A stretch of 64,000 nt of DNA from Escallonia rubra (lineage: Eukaryota; Streptophyta; Magnoliopsida; Escalloniales; Escalloniaceae). Both the position numbers and the translations under genes were made by a program. Positions 35,995 to 47,900 of this stretch are shown here, piece after piece (position 1 is the first letter of the stretch; the number at the start of each line of letters is the position of its first letter). The notes beneath the pieces were generated by a model that was given only the letters and a program-made list of their open reading frames with translations, did no database searches and was not told the DNA's origin. Where the stretch lies: contig JAVXUO010001095.1 in the NCBI GenBank assembly GCA_033065855.1, forward strand, positions 1 through 64,000, read 5' to 3'.

Positions 35995-36736
35995 TACCCT
36001 TCCTATCTACACTATGTGATGCCAAGGAAAGTGGGTTCGAGCTTACGTGGAGGTGCCACAAAGGCTGCAGTCCGCGTCAGCTTCCAAGTATGTTGATGTG
36101 AGACACAGCAAGGGTGGAACAAGGGCAGAGACCAAGGGCTTCCCAGACAGAGCTTGAGGGTGGCAGTGCTGCGAGGGCGATAGCGCAGGATGAATATACG
36201 ACGACAGTCACAGTCCGATGCTTAGGTCCAAAGTCAGGGTCTTGTATGTTTCTCTCTCTAGGATTCTAGAGTGAAAAAGTGAAATATGTTCTGAAAATGT
36301 CCAACTGTTCCTCTTGTTATGAATTCTCAAGACCTCTATTTATAGAGATTGAGATGATGATGTCATTAACCGACACGTGGCGCTCCCCGGGAGTGACACG
36401 TCACCGGGGGGTCCACAGATGTCGGTGCTCCACGGACTGTCAGATCGCATATTCAACCGGCCTGCTCCTCACAGCGTCGCTCTGTCTGTCTGGAAAGACT
36501 GGCTCCCACCGCATCGGTGTGGCCAGAGAACCCCCTTGATCTAGCCTCCAATCCAAGCCCTTGCGGAGTCCCACAGGCCTGGCAGCGGTGGGGAAGACCC
36601 GACGCCCAACTGCCAGGTGAACTAGGCGCGATGCCCTCCGAAGACCTGCTCCCGTCTCGGAGTGACCCGGGGGTCATAGTCCCTAGGGGTGCCGACGCAA
36701 GCCCCCAGTGCCGGAGCACGTAGGCCAGTCACGCAG
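35995..36736 (-). other. LTR-like flank with minus-strand TATA box
   Basis: A canonical plant TATA element reads on the minus strand as TATAAATA (36337-36344, context CTATAAATAGAGG). The text right of it is GC-rich with ACGTGG/ACACGT motifs. No coding frame. Most likely the promoter part of an LTR whose tandem-repeat-rich body lies to the right, but no second LTR was found. Confidence 0.45.
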
Positions 36737-37600
36737 GCACCCTGACGGAGATAGTGTCCCGGAGGAGTCGTCTATTCCGCAGGCCAAGGTAGCATCGCGG
36801 AGGAGCCGTCTACCCGGCCGGCCAAGGTAGCATCCCGGAGGAGCCGTCTACCTGGCGGAAGGGGAGTTGAAGAGCTCCCTGGCAGAGATAGTGTCCCGGA
36901 GGAGTCGCCTATCCCTGCGGGTGAGTCCTTATGCCGGAGCACTCGGAGCATGTCAAGGTAGCATCCCGGAGGAGCCGTCTACCCGACTGGCCGAGGTAGC
37001 ATCCCGGAGGAGCCGTCTACCTGGCGGAAGGGGAGTTGAAGAGCTCCCTGGCAGAGATAGTGTCCCGGAGGAGTCGCCTATCCCCGCGGGTGAGTCCTTA
37101 TGCCGGAGCACTCGGAGCATGTCAAGGTAGCATCCCGGAGGAGCCGTCTACCCGACTGGCCGAGGTAGCATCCCGGAGGAGCCGTCTACCTGGCGGAAGG
37201 GGAGTTGAAGAGCTCCCTGGCAGAGATAGTGTCCCGGAGGAGTCGCCTATCCCCGCGGGTGAGTCCTTGTGCCGGAGCACTCGGAGCATGTCAAAGTAGC
37301 ATCCCGGAGGAGCCGTCTACCCGACTGGCCGAGGTAGCATCCCGGAGGAGCCGTCTACCTGGCGAAAGGGGAGTTGAAGAGCTCCCTGGCAGAGATAGTG
37401 TCCCGGAGGAGTCGCCTATCCCCGCGGGTGAGTCCTTGTGCCGGAGCACTCGGAGCATGTCAAGGTAGCATCCCGGAGGAGCCGTCTACTCGACTGGCCG
37501 AGGTAGCATCCCGGAGGATCCGTCTACCTGGCGGAAGGGGAGTTGAAGAGCTCCCTGGCAGAGATAGTGTCCCGGAGGAGTCGCCTATCCCCGCGGGTGA
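36737..37600. repeat. 169-bp tandem repeat array, about five units
   Basis: Near-identical units start at 36867, 37036, 37205 and 37374, exactly 169 bp apart, with a partial unit from 37543 and a diverged one before 36867. Each unit contains two copies of a 36-bp subrepeat built on gtagcatcccggaggagccg. Because 169 is not a multiple of three, each unit restarts the same 87-codon frame, which is a repeat artefact and not a gene. Units differ at only a few bases, so expansion is recent. Confidence 0.95.
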
Positions 37601-37734
37601 TGTACACTCCGGAGAGTGGGTTGAAGCATGTTCCATGACCAAGGCAAGGTGCGCATGGTGTGATGAATGAGTGTGGTGCCCGGGGGCATGATGACATGAT
37701 TGTGGCGCATGGGCGCGATGAAGTGAGCAAGGTG

Positions 37735-37990
37735 CCGGGAGCACGTCTATGTCAATGGCGCGGCGCATGGGCGCGACGGAGTGCGTAAGGTGCCGGGGGC
37801 ATGTTTGTGTCAATGGTGGCGCATGGGCGCGACAGAGTGCGTAAGGTGCCGGGGGCACGTTGGTGTCAATGGTGGCGCATGGGCGCGACAGAGTGCGTAT
37901 AGTGCCGGGGGCACGTTGGTGTCAATGGTGGCGCATGGGCGCGACAAAGTGCTTATGGTGCCGGGGGCACGGTAGTGTGACAGAGAGCCT
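37735..37990. repeat. 56-bp tandem repeat array, about four units
   Basis: The phrase gcgcatgggcgcgac recurs at 37763, 37819, 37875 and 37931, exactly 56 bp apart. The unit also carries gtgccgggggcac, a short palindrome. Very rich in CpG. Confidence 0.95.
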
Positions 37991-38039
37991 GGAGGCACGG
38001 CTGTATCAGCGGCGCGGCGCACGGGCGCGGCGGAGTGTT

Positions 38040-38290
38040 GGAGTGTGACGCCCGGACGTCGGTGACGAGGGTCATGAAGACGACGTCCGGGCGACGGGGG
38101 TCGCGGAGTTGTGTCCGGGCGACGGGGGTCGCGGAGTTGTGTCCGGGCGACGGACGACGGACGTCGTGAAGTTGATGTACGAACGGACGTCGGGAGGTTG
38201 TTGCAGGACGGACGTCGCGAGGTTGATGTACGAACGTCCGTAAGGTGATGCACGACGAGCGTCGCGAGGTTGATGTCCGGACGACGGGCG
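38040..38290. repeat. Irregular CpG-rich repeat of the gacggacgtcg type
   Basis: About 30 to 45-bp imperfect repeats: gtccgggcgacgggggtcgcggagtt occurs twice in tandem, followed by variants with acggacgtcgcgaggttgatg. Open frames on both strands here are repeat products. Confidence 0.75.
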
Positions 38291-38344
38291 AAGGGCGTCG
38301 CGAAGGATGCAAGGCCTCTTGAAGAGAAGTGAAGGTGCTAAGGA

Positions 38345-38545
38345 TAGAGGCCAAAGGCCAACCCTTGGGGGCAGGCCAAGGCCAACCCTTGGGGGCAGGC
38401 CAAGGCCAACCCCAAGAGAAGGCCGAGGCCGACCACAAGGGGGAGGCCGAGGCCGACCCCAAGGGGAGGCCGAGGCCGACCCCAAGGGGGAGGCCAAGGC
38501 CGAGGCCGACCCCAAGGGGGAGGCCAAGGCCAACCTCCTTGGGCA
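38345..38545. repeat. 24-bp tandem repeat (ggccaaggccaacccc type)
   Basis: Roughly eight units of 24 bp, each with ggccaaggcc or ggccgaggcc and a cccttggggg/ccccaaggggg block. As 24 is a multiple of three, every frame is open on both strands, which explains the 119 to 240-codon frames here. Confidence 0.88.
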
Positions 38546-38795
38546 AGTGCCATGGCGCAGCGACGGACAATGTGCGAAGTGCGACGGTCGAAACGTGATG
38601 CGGCGTCGCACGATGATAAGTTTCTTGGCGACGAAGTCGCGTAGAAGAAGTAAGAAGTGCACGTGACTTGAGCGTGCACGCTTTGACCGGTTGTGAGCGT
38701 TGAAAATGTATGTTGCTTGTGCGGACGTGTCATGCAAAATGGGACCGTAGTGGGCCTTTGGGTGCGACCAGAATAGGTTGGGAACACTATGCAAA

Positions 38796-38972
38796 CCAAC
38801 CCCATTCCCATGGCAACTTGCAAAATTCTTAACACACTTAACTGGAACTTCATATGGGGGGATACTGAGAATTCCGAAAAAAATTCACCTCATTAGATGG
38901 GAAGTTATCAGTAGACCCAAACACATGGGAGGCCATGGTATTCGAAAAACTTACAAGAACATTGCCATGTGA
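38796..38972 (+). mobile_element. LINE (non-LTR retrotransposon) ORF2 fragment
   Basis: The plus strand reads CKILNTLNWNFIWGDTENSE, then after a one-base frame change IHLIRWEVISRPKHMGGHGI. This is the segment just downstream of reverse transcriptase in plant LINEs (family text NFIWG...KIHLVxWDxVCxPKxxGGLGIR). Both ends are missing. It is too short to place in a clade. Confidence 0.8.
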
Positions 38973-39030
38973 TCCAAACTTGGATGGAATATCATCATAA
39001 ATGCTCCAAAAGTAACGTGGGTATGCATAT

Positions 39031-40686
39031 GCACGCAAGTGTGTGTTTGTATATATGTGTATCTGTGTGTGTGAAGCTATGAATCATTTGATAAAAGCTT
39101 CTAGCTATAACTTAAATCAAAGTTAGGAAGAAAAGTAAAAGCAAATTAAAAATTGTGATGAAGATCGAAGTTTTACCAAGAAAGATTCAGCAAATTGTGA
39201 TGAATATTGTGAAGAAGAGGCTTCAAAGGCTTTGATCGATACAACAAAACTTAGAATTTAGTCCTTACATAGTCAATTTACTAATTGCAGGCTACTTCTA
39301 AATTTTTAAGGAAACTGTTACAAAATACATTATATCGGCCGATATATATAATGTACCATTAATTGGACCAGTTGATACAAGTGGTAACTAGTATAATATG
39401 TAAAACATATCATACCGATAGAAGGCAAAAACGGTACGTATCAGCATGTACAATCAATACCGGTACGGAATTGATAATTATACTTTAAACCCTTCTTGAG
39501 CTACTAAACATGTCACTAAATTTCATTGGTCACACCTTTTGTAATAAGCAACAAAGTGCTGTCACTAGATCTATATGTTGCTAAAGTATAATCGAAAGCG
39601 CCACTGGAATATTAGCTATAATTATCTGTCAAACAGAAACGAAGGGTTGAGAGGAAGTTGCCTCTATCATTGTTGGAGCAAAAGTTATTTCCTATTGGTA
39701 CGTAGAATAAAAACATTAACACGACTTTTTTACTGATACTACTTATGGCGCCAAGTACTGAAGATGATCCTTTATTTTCTGAAAAATCGTGAACGCTTGA
39801 GCTAATGGACCAAACCATCCTTGACCCCCAAGATACAGCAGATCTAGGCGTACTGCATCGAAGCAAAGTATTAGGCTGTCAGAGGATGGTTCCTCCTCTA
39901 TGAAAACATTGCTTGTGGAGCTTTCTTTTACGAGTGGGCTGAACGACACCGATGTTCCGAGTGACTTGGTAGGTAAAATATTACGTACTTCTTAGCTAGA
40001 CATAAACATGGCATTCAGTTTGGCGTACTACACATGGATTTTCCGACATGCCTCAGAGGAACCAGGCCAACGGTGGTAGCAGCGTCCCATATCAGTTACA
40101 GGTGCATGCCTGTTGGTCCAATGTCACAGCCTCTACAGATTTCTAGCGTCGAGGAAAGATGTTCAAAAATCTTGCCTCCATATATTACTTAACGTTTTGT
40201 GGTCATTGTACCCTTTCAAGTACAAGCCAGATCAGAACAGAAGATGTGAAGCCGTTCCCTACAGCTAGCAGAACTACACGCGTTCTTATCAAAATTGCAC
40301 GTCCAGACCTTTTTACCAATGACTTGTCTACTTCAGATTGCTAGTTTCATGAAAGAAGCTCATTTATGTTACCCCATTTCATCTTCCATCGGACCTGAAT
40401 CCCCCAGAAACAATAGGCATAACTGCTTTGATGTAAAATAGAACACCTACGCATTAAATACAGGTAAAATGGAACACATACGATGGTAAAAGTATGAACA
40501 AAAAGGACTCGTGACCATTATTTATCCTTACAACCTAGGCAAAAACCGCAAAAAAAACATACCCACATAGACTAACACAAATCACAGAAGGAGACCAACT
40601 TGTTCTTCGTAGATACCTTATTCTTCTATCAAAAGGCCACGAGGAAAACCCTAAGCATTCTTGTGAGTAGAGAGATTTCAGTAGCT
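39031..40686. other. Intergenic stretch 3' of the host gene
   Basis: AT-rich with a palindromic atatcggccgatat near 39332-39345 and scattered ccggta phrases to 39470. Two overlapping minus frames (39612-39949) and one plus frame (40159-40344) resemble nothing known. The 3' untranslated region of the gene ending at 40687 must lie in the right part. Confidence 0.45.
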
Positions 40687-43487
40687 TCAGTCCCGAGGCA
40701 AGCACAACTCAGGACGAAAATGGAGATAGCCCTCCTGCTCCACGCTTGTATCAACCCATCTGAGGGAATTCATTTCTTGAAAGACTTGATTCTCCCTACT
40801 TTTGGCATCTGGCAACCAACAAAGAAACTTCACTATTTTCTCTACTAATCCCATTTGATAATGTACTACAGATAGACACCTATATAAGTGAAAAAAATAT
40901 TGATCAACGCTCTAAAATTCAACTGGGTCCTTGGTGTCACATATTTACACCTGGGCACAGTGAACAAAACGTACTACTAAGAACCAAGGGAAAATATTGA
41001 TACCAATCAATTGCATGTAAATTATACGACATTGATGACACTTTAAAGACCTACATGATTTTGTGTGGAAGAGTAAAGTGATGTTTGAGCTCGACTTCTA
41101 GCTATTTGAGCTCCACCTTCATTCTTTCAAGTGTCCATGTATTACCACTTTAGCGACACTCATAGAACTCAAATGCTAAAAGTGGAACTCATAACTCGCT
41201 TCCCAAAGTTTATGGTTGTCATTTTAGCTAAGCCTTTGAAATGTACTCTTGTATTAAGTTGAGGTTTGTTAATCAATTATTCCATTGGTGAAATGAAGTT
41301 TCTTTCTTGCCTGTGCTGAAAATATGAATCAGGGGGTTTTGGGGTTTGGAGGAGCAATACAAGACAAAATGATGCCTACTGCCAGACCTCGGAGGCTGGG
41401 ACCCCCTTTTAAAATTTTAGCTGAACGAAAGCTTATCCTCAGACCTGCCCTGGTTTCTTTCCATAAAAAGGAAACCATGATGCAGTTCTGTATTACAAAC
41501 CACAACTATGCAGAGCACCATTGCACATGTTGGCAAAAAATTAAATCTTAAAGCAACCTGCCACAAAACCACGTTGAAACATAAGATGTAGTTTGAAGGG
41601 TTCCCTCTGAAGAAATATACTGCTACAAACCATAATTATGCGCTGCACAGTTGCACATTTTGGACGGAGGGAGAGAAGCAGCTATTAATTTCTTGCTTGC
41701 CTAATAACATATTTTGGATTAAAAAGCATATCACAAAGACACCACAGTTAGTGAAGCAAGCACAGGAAAGCTTTTCAGCCACAGGCTTAGCAAAGCCTTT
41801 TCCGTTTTCGTCGTTTAAACGATAAAAGCATTGAGAAACATATCAATAACCCCAATCTATTCCATAACATGTCAAGAGAGCACAAGATCATTGTACCATC
41901 AACTCTGTCTCAGTTTAGAGTGAAGATGCTTCGATTTTTTATGCATACCAATAGATCTCAAATTTGGCTAATTTCAGAACATTTAAATTCATTTATTATT
42001 CCTTCTTCAACTGCCTCTCCTTATCATTCGAAAGAGAATAAGCAATATACAGCATTGGCAATTCATAGTCAAAACACTATCAGGACAGCAGCAAGCACTC
42101 TTTGCTTGCTTGTATAAGCATAATACATATTTCGCTTTCCCAAAACAACTAGGTTCAATGGTTAAAAATGCTTTAACCAAACCCGAAATCAGGACCACAT
42201 TGAATGTTTATGAGAAACCATATTTGGAAACAAACTTGACTAAACATGTGGGGTTTTCCCAAGCTTCCTCCATATCTGTCTCAGCCTCTGTGTGTGTGTG
42301 TGTGTGAGAGAGAAAGAGAGAGAGAGAGAGAGAGATGATAAGCAAAACAATGAAGCAGGAAAATTTGACAAACAAGGAGAGATTCCAGTATTATAAGCCC
42401 ATAGCAGTAAAAGCAATCAAAAGGACAAGGAAAGGGCATTAAAAATATTACACAAAAAAGAGACAGAAAATTCAAATCAGGTCATCAAAACTTACCCCAT
42501 TTCTTTCTAGCATCATTGCTGCTGCTGCTGCTGCTTTTAGTGGTGTTGGTTGTGGTAGCTGTAGGTGCTGGTTGCGGTAGGAAAACACCAGTACCTCCAT
42601 ACTGTCTCCCACAACCACCACACCCACCATCCCAAACCCCACTTTCTTCACACGGTGAAATCCGGTTTTGAAACGACCAGCTCTGTTGCCTCTGCAAAAC
42701 CCTAGCCCTCGGCTCCATAAACCTCTCCACCTGCAAAAATCATACAAATCCAAACACAGCCTTCCATTAAGTAACCCCAGAAACATGGGGCGTAACCATG
42801 AAAAATAAACAAAACCGGCTTATCAACCCGTTACCTGAGGTTGAACCGGGACTGGATACTGGAAACCATAAACCGGTTCGGTCTTTTTCACACTTTTCAC
42901 CTGAGGCTGAACCGGTATATAATATCGGCACTCATAAACCGGTTCACTTCTCTTTACACTTATCACCTGAGGCTGAACGGGGAAAGGATACCGGTATTCA
43001 TAAACCGGTGTTGCAACGTCCCATGCACCTCCGGTTCCGTAGTCCCCAAAACCATTAACAACACCCAGATCTACATTCAACCCAAAATAACCACCCGAAA
43101 GTTCAGACGTCGGACCGTACGGCAACCCCGTTCCAAACAGGTGCTGCAAGAAGAAGAGAAAAAAAGGAGCCATGTCGGAGACTCAGAGCCATTGACATAA
43201 CATCACAGTAAAAAACCTTCGACTACCGAAAACATGAACCCAGTGAAAAACCTTCAAGATGAACATATACATACCTGGAAGTTCAAGAACGAGTTACGGG
43301 GAGGCATAGGGTAACTTCGGGTCGGGTTATTTCGGAGCAAAGCGTAGGCAGCTACGCGTTGAGCGAGGAGTTCTGCCAAGTACGAGAGCTGGTCGTCATC
43401 ACATGAGGGAGTGACGTCATCGGAAGGAAAGATATCAGACGGAATCCACAGTTCTCCGTCATCCAAGTTAGGAGGGAACTCCACCAT
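40687..43487 (-). CDS. Plant-specific protein of unknown function, four exons, about 292 residues
   Basis: Exons are 43275-43487, 42835-43143, 42496-42730 and 40687-40808, all with GT-AG sites and consistent phases (0, 0, 1). The start MVEFPPNLDDGELWIPSDIF is the typical opening of a conserved but uncharacterised plant family. The core VERFMEPRARVLQRQQ, then SFQNR and GGTGVFLP (exon 3) is its other hallmark. Exon 2 carries three repeats of about 22 residues around EPVYxxxYxxPVQPQV; I recall only one in relatives. Exon 3 ends in threonine/serine runs. Exon 4 reads AKSRENQVFQEM to ELCLPRD and stops; the bases just after the TGA would read SY and a second stop. The protein looks largely disordered, with no signal peptide or membrane segment. 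MULE-4 lies 459 bp upstream of the ATG. I do not know its function. Confidence 0.85.
42289..42334. repeat. Compound (TG)n(AG)n microsatellite in intron 3 of the host gene
   Basis: Nine TG units followed by about fourteen AG units with one interruption. Confidence 0.95.
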
Positions 43488-43945
43488 TATTTTTTTTTAT
43501 TTTCGAGAGAGAGAGAGAAGGGGAATTTCAAGAGCTTGAAGCGGGTATTTTTTGGAACTGACGTTACGGTGTTTTTTTTACCCTTTTTCACCCCTTACTT
43601 ACTCCTCTGGTTCTGGGTATAAGTAAGAGGAGGAGACGGGAGGGAGGAAAAGTACGCAGGTAAGGTAGTGTTTTGCAGGTGTGTGAAAGACACCGTGACT
43701 ATGTGAAAGAGAAACCTGAGAGGACCGTACCTGGTTATTCGTTCGCATCCACTACTCGGCCGTATTGGGCTTCCCCAGAAACTCCTTTTTGTTCTCCGGT
43801 CTTGTCTTACTCGCAATTTCTAGTCCAACTTTCGCCAAATTAGAACCAAGGATCACTCGCCTCACTGTTTCGACGCGTGTAAACTAAGTAGAGTAAACAT
43901 TGAATTCTGCTTGTAGTGGGGCATTTGTTGTAGTGGGGGAGAGAG
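43488..43945 (-). promoter_or_regulatory. Upstream region of the unknown-function gene
   Basis: The 5' side of the minus-strand gene. A GA-rich run (43504-43520) next to the ATG would be CT-rich leader on the coding strand, common in plant 5' leaders. No clear TATA box. The region ends abruptly at MULE-4. Confidence 0.5.
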
Positions 43946-44876
43946 GGATCCGGATCCACTGTTGTGGCTAGGGTTACAGTAGTGGCGTTGTAGCCCCAGT
44001 CATAGTCGTCGGATCGAGTTGGGTGGGAGGGAAGGGTTTAGATGTGGCCACGTCACCCTGCTTTCAATTCTCCTCATTTCCTCTGCTGCACCAACGACCA
44101 TTCTCTCTCGCTCCCCAATTCTTTCTGTCGGTGGCTCCTCACGCCGTCCATTTTTCGGCGACGCCACATCAACCGGTGACTCTTCCGGCGATGTGGCCTA
44201 CCAACACCTACGCAGTCACGACCATTGGCCACCACACCAACGTATCCCCAAGAGCACCGCAGCCACCGACGGTAGATCTAGTAGCCTTCATCTCTACCGT
44301 CGACCACACGACCACCAGCCGGTCGAAGCCATCTCCCACAAGTGAGTGTACACTGACGACACCTCGTGCCTTCCATCTGCAAGCGGCTCCTCACGCCGTC
44401 CACTTTCCGGTGAAGACACGGCGACGCCACATCCACCTTCCGGCGACGCCACGTCCACTTTTCGGCGAAGACATGAAGATTTCAGGCCTGAAATTGAACC
44501 GTGCGCCACCTTCCGTCGACGCCGATCTATACCTTCCGGCGACACCTCGTATTTCGTCACCGGTGAACGGTGTAATTCCATTGCAGCGCTGGCCGCCTTG
44601 ATTTTCGGAGAAGAGAGAGAGAGATTGTAGATCTCGTCACCGGAAGGTGGTGAAGGTGGACCATGGATGTGCCGTCGCCGGCAGGTGGAGAGCATCGGGA
44701 AGTCGTCACAACTCTCAGATGGAATTGGAGAGAGAGATGGGCTTTTGGAGAGAGAAGGATATCCGGATGACGTGGCTTAATCTAAGCCCTTCCCTCCTAC
44801 TTATCTCGATCTGACGGCTGTGACTGGGCTACAGCACCCCTGCTGTAACCCTAGCCACAGCAGATGATCCGGATCC
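43946..44876. mobile_element. Non-autonomous Mutator-like element (MULE-4), 931 bp
   Basis: Perfect 9-bp target duplication GGGAGAGAG at 43937-43945 and 44877-44885. The ends GGATCCGGATC form the start of a TIR that can be followed for about 120 bp (ggctagggttacag, agtcacagccgtc, ccacgtcac) with perhaps 80 percent identity. The interior is GC-rich, with repeated ttccggcgacgcc phrases and long overlapping frames on both strands, so it may hold a captured gene piece; I do not recognise one. No transposase. Confidence 0.87.
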
Positions 44877-44885
44877 GGGAGAGAG

Positions 44886-45828
44886 TAGTTTACAGTCACG
44901 CAAAAGCTGAAAATTGCGTCTGTTGAGAGATACACTCCCCCCCCCCCCCTCTGCACACGCCTCGGCACAAAAGCTGATCTCTGTTCACGTCCCATGTGTG
45001 ACCTTAACCACGTTGGTTCTAAAATTTAAACCGCCACCAAGTCCGATTTTTCTGTTTCTTTTTTTTTTTTTTTTTGGTGAGGGAGATAAAAGAGTTTGTA
45101 ATCCTACTTAGAGCATTTTGAAGTCACTCCACACACAGGTCAGTCACGATGAAGCGGTTCATCTCCCCAAAAGCATATTTGATATCTACCTCTAAGGTTT
45201 TGATTCGCCTGTTCCTAAATTTGCTAGATTTGCTCAATAATTTAATCCCTTTCTTGCATGGTGAGAGTCATGGCACATCCCTTACGCTTGATATTTCTCT
45301 GCAGTCTTTCACCAAGGCTCCAAGTGGGTGGTCCAGCATTCCTTGTTCCTTGATATGGAGGAGGGCGGAGTCAAATTCTATATATAGTTGATCTTTGCGA
45401 GTTTCTTTCTTTTATAGTAAGTCTTTCGTGTATTTCTCAAACTTCGAGATTCAGACTTGGATGCTTTCCCGTGCTATCATTAAAACCTTCCATTTATTGT
45501 CATACGTCATCTTTGATTATCTCTCCATATCTGCTTTGCCATGAGTGTGGGGACTTTATTTTAACCTACATGCAAACTTCATTTCATGCTTGTTATTATG
45601 CATGTACCGTGATATCTTTCTTAATTGAAGATCTTATGCATTATATGAGTGGTTTTCTTGACCTATTTACGTAGAACAAGTTGTATGCTTGTGTTGGCAT
45701 AGAATCATCTCAAGCTGGTGGATTGACTTATTCTTAATCCTGATTAGTTAAGCATGATTAATTATCCCTAAGTATGATTAGTTGAGCCATATCGTGATTA
45801 TTCTAATATGGATTAGTCAAGGCTAATC
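44886..45828. other. Unassigned stretch
   Basis: Includes a run of C near 44937-44950 and a T run at 45060-45076. Several ATTAGTYA-like phrases recur at 45740-45825. No coding frame stands out; probably retroelement leader sequence continuing into the gag remnant at 45829. Confidence 0.4.
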
Positions 45829-47900
45829 GTGATGAAGAAGTCATCATCTCGCCATGAAAAATTGAGGCGTCATGATCAAGCGAAAGGCTTTATGGTTAGG
45901 GGACCAAATCGTATGACACGTGACGGTTATGTCAACCATAGCTTCCAACCTTTTGGCAAACCATATGCAGAGGCCAAGACAAGTCAAACCCGCAATCATT
46001 ATGTTGGAGGGATGCCTATATAGCACCACCTACCTGATAGAAGTTTGGACCGCAACCTCTTATCCTACATTGACAGTGTGGTCAAAAGGGAAATGAGAAA
46101 AGCCGAAGATGGGACCACTCCCACTGCTAGGTTGGTAACAAAACCATACCCGTCTTAGGTAAACTAAGTCCATTTTCCACCCACCTTCACTCAACCAGAC
46201 TTTCGAAGGTTTAACAGGAAGGGAAATCCAAGGGAACATGTAGCTTTTTTCATTGCTCGTCTAGCCCATTTAGGCGAAAATAAGCTTTTATGGCTACAAT
46301 TATTTGTGCAATCCTTAGAAGGACATGCTTTCATATGGTACTCCAATCTGCCAGAGGGGTCGATTCCTGAATGGAACGCCCTGATCAGGAAATTTTATAA
46401 GCAGTTCAGTAATACAGAACGACAGGTGAGTATAACGGAGCTGATCAATACAAGGCAGCGTGACAATGAGTCAGCATCCGACTTCATTGCAAGGTGGCAA
46501 ACTCTCACCTTCAGTTGTTCTAATAATTTTAACCAGGGTGAATTGCTATAAATGTGCCTCTACAATTTTAGTCATGAGCTCTATGTACACCTTATGTCCC
46601 AGACCTTTGATGGGTTCAATGACTTGTGCACCAGAGCACATGATCTTGAAATGCACCTTGCTCTAAGGAAGCTTCAGATCCTATGGCTGGAGAGACTTGA
46701 GTTAATGAGTTAAATAAGATGTTTGAGGTGATGAGTGCTCAGAAAAATAGAAAGTGAAGTTAGCAGTCTTTCAGTTGTCTGGGGAGGCAGACCTATGGTG
46801 GAAGATAACATTGATATCACATTAACAAGATTCAAACGAGACTGTCACGAAGTATGAAGAGCGATTTGCGAGACTTTCAAGATTTGCCCCACATAATATT
46901 GTTCAGGACGAGAGACTTCGTGCACGTAAGTATCTGGATGGATTGTGGTTCGAGTTAAGGTGACATGTGTCTATCTTGGATAACCCTACCTATGCACAAG
47001 TGGTTGATGGAGCGAAATATTTGGAGCGAAATTATGAAGAGGAGCTATGCATCTGGGAGGACAAGAGAAAGAAGAGAGACCGTAATGAATTCAACTTTGG
47101 AAATGGAAGAAGACCATCATCAGATGCCAAGAAAAGCTCAATCGGTAGACCAGGGCAAAGGCAGAAGAGTCAAAGCATTACGAGAAATTACACTAGTGGA
47201 AAATATCATGGGAACTCGCCATGCTATAAGGAAATGGGAGCGTGTTATAATTATGGAGCAATGTGACACATGGTCAGGAACTGCATAAAGTCTCACCACG
47301 TGATCAAAGTGGAATAAGAAGGAAGATGATAAGTAGAGAGCACATAAGGACACGCCAGAGTTTTTGCCATGATGACTCATGAGGCTGGAGCGTCAAATGA
47401 TGTGGTAACATGTACTTTTAAAGTTTGTGCAAGAAGGCATTTGTTATACTAGATCCTGGTGCCACACATTCATTTGTTTCGGTATCTTTTTGTAAGCATT
47501 TAACTGCTAGACTTAGAAATTTGGAACCAGAACTTTATGTCGATACCCCTACTGGAAACTTTGTAGTAGCTACCAGGGTATATAATTGCTTCATCAATAT
47601 TGATGGTAGAGAATTAGAGGTGACTTAATTCCACTGGATAGGAAAGATTTCGATGTTATTTTGGGTATGGATTGGCTACCTTCCAATCATGCTACGATAG
47701 ATTACTTTAGCAAAGAGGTCTAATTTCGATTTTGGATCAGCTTGAATTTACGATTCAGTGATCCAGGGTCAGTACCCTACCATGTTTGATTGCGTCTCTG
47801 CATGTCTGACGTCTTATTAGGAAGGGTTATGGTGGTTATTAGACTCACATTCATGACACTCGTGTAACAGAGGTCAAACTAGATGATGCACTGTTGTGTG
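45829..47900 (+). mobile_element. Plus-strand gypsy fragments: two gag pieces and a protease
   Basis: The first piece (to about 46700) has a gag capsid segment (SLEGHAFIWYSNLPEGSIPE, QFSNTERQVSITEL). From about 46750 a second, different gag follows (QVVDGAKYLERNYEEEL) and then a protease with LDPGATHSFVSVSF and DVILGMDWLPSNHA near 47440-47700. The two gag types suggest two families lying side by side or nested. Broken fossil without pol beyond the protease. Confidence 0.8.

Noticed and set aside
36867-37670. Four consecutive 87 to 98-codon frames
   Set aside because: They are the same frame restarted in each 169-bp unit.
36737-37990. Regular repeats that might suggest a CRISPR array
   Set aside because: Units are contiguous without unique spacers, and this is plant nuclear DNA.
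37810-38853. Open frames of 119 to 240 codons on both strands
   Set aside because: They are products of the 24-bp and 56-bp tandem repeats, with proline, arginine and glycine runs and no domain.
39612-39949. Two overlapping minus frames downstream of the unknown-function gene
   Set aside because: Considered as further exons, but the gene closes at 40687 and these resemble nothing known.
44019-44695. Overlapping 108 to 192-codon frames in MULE-4
   Set aside because: All frames are open together because of GC-rich composition; no domain recognised, so a captured gene is possible but unsupported.
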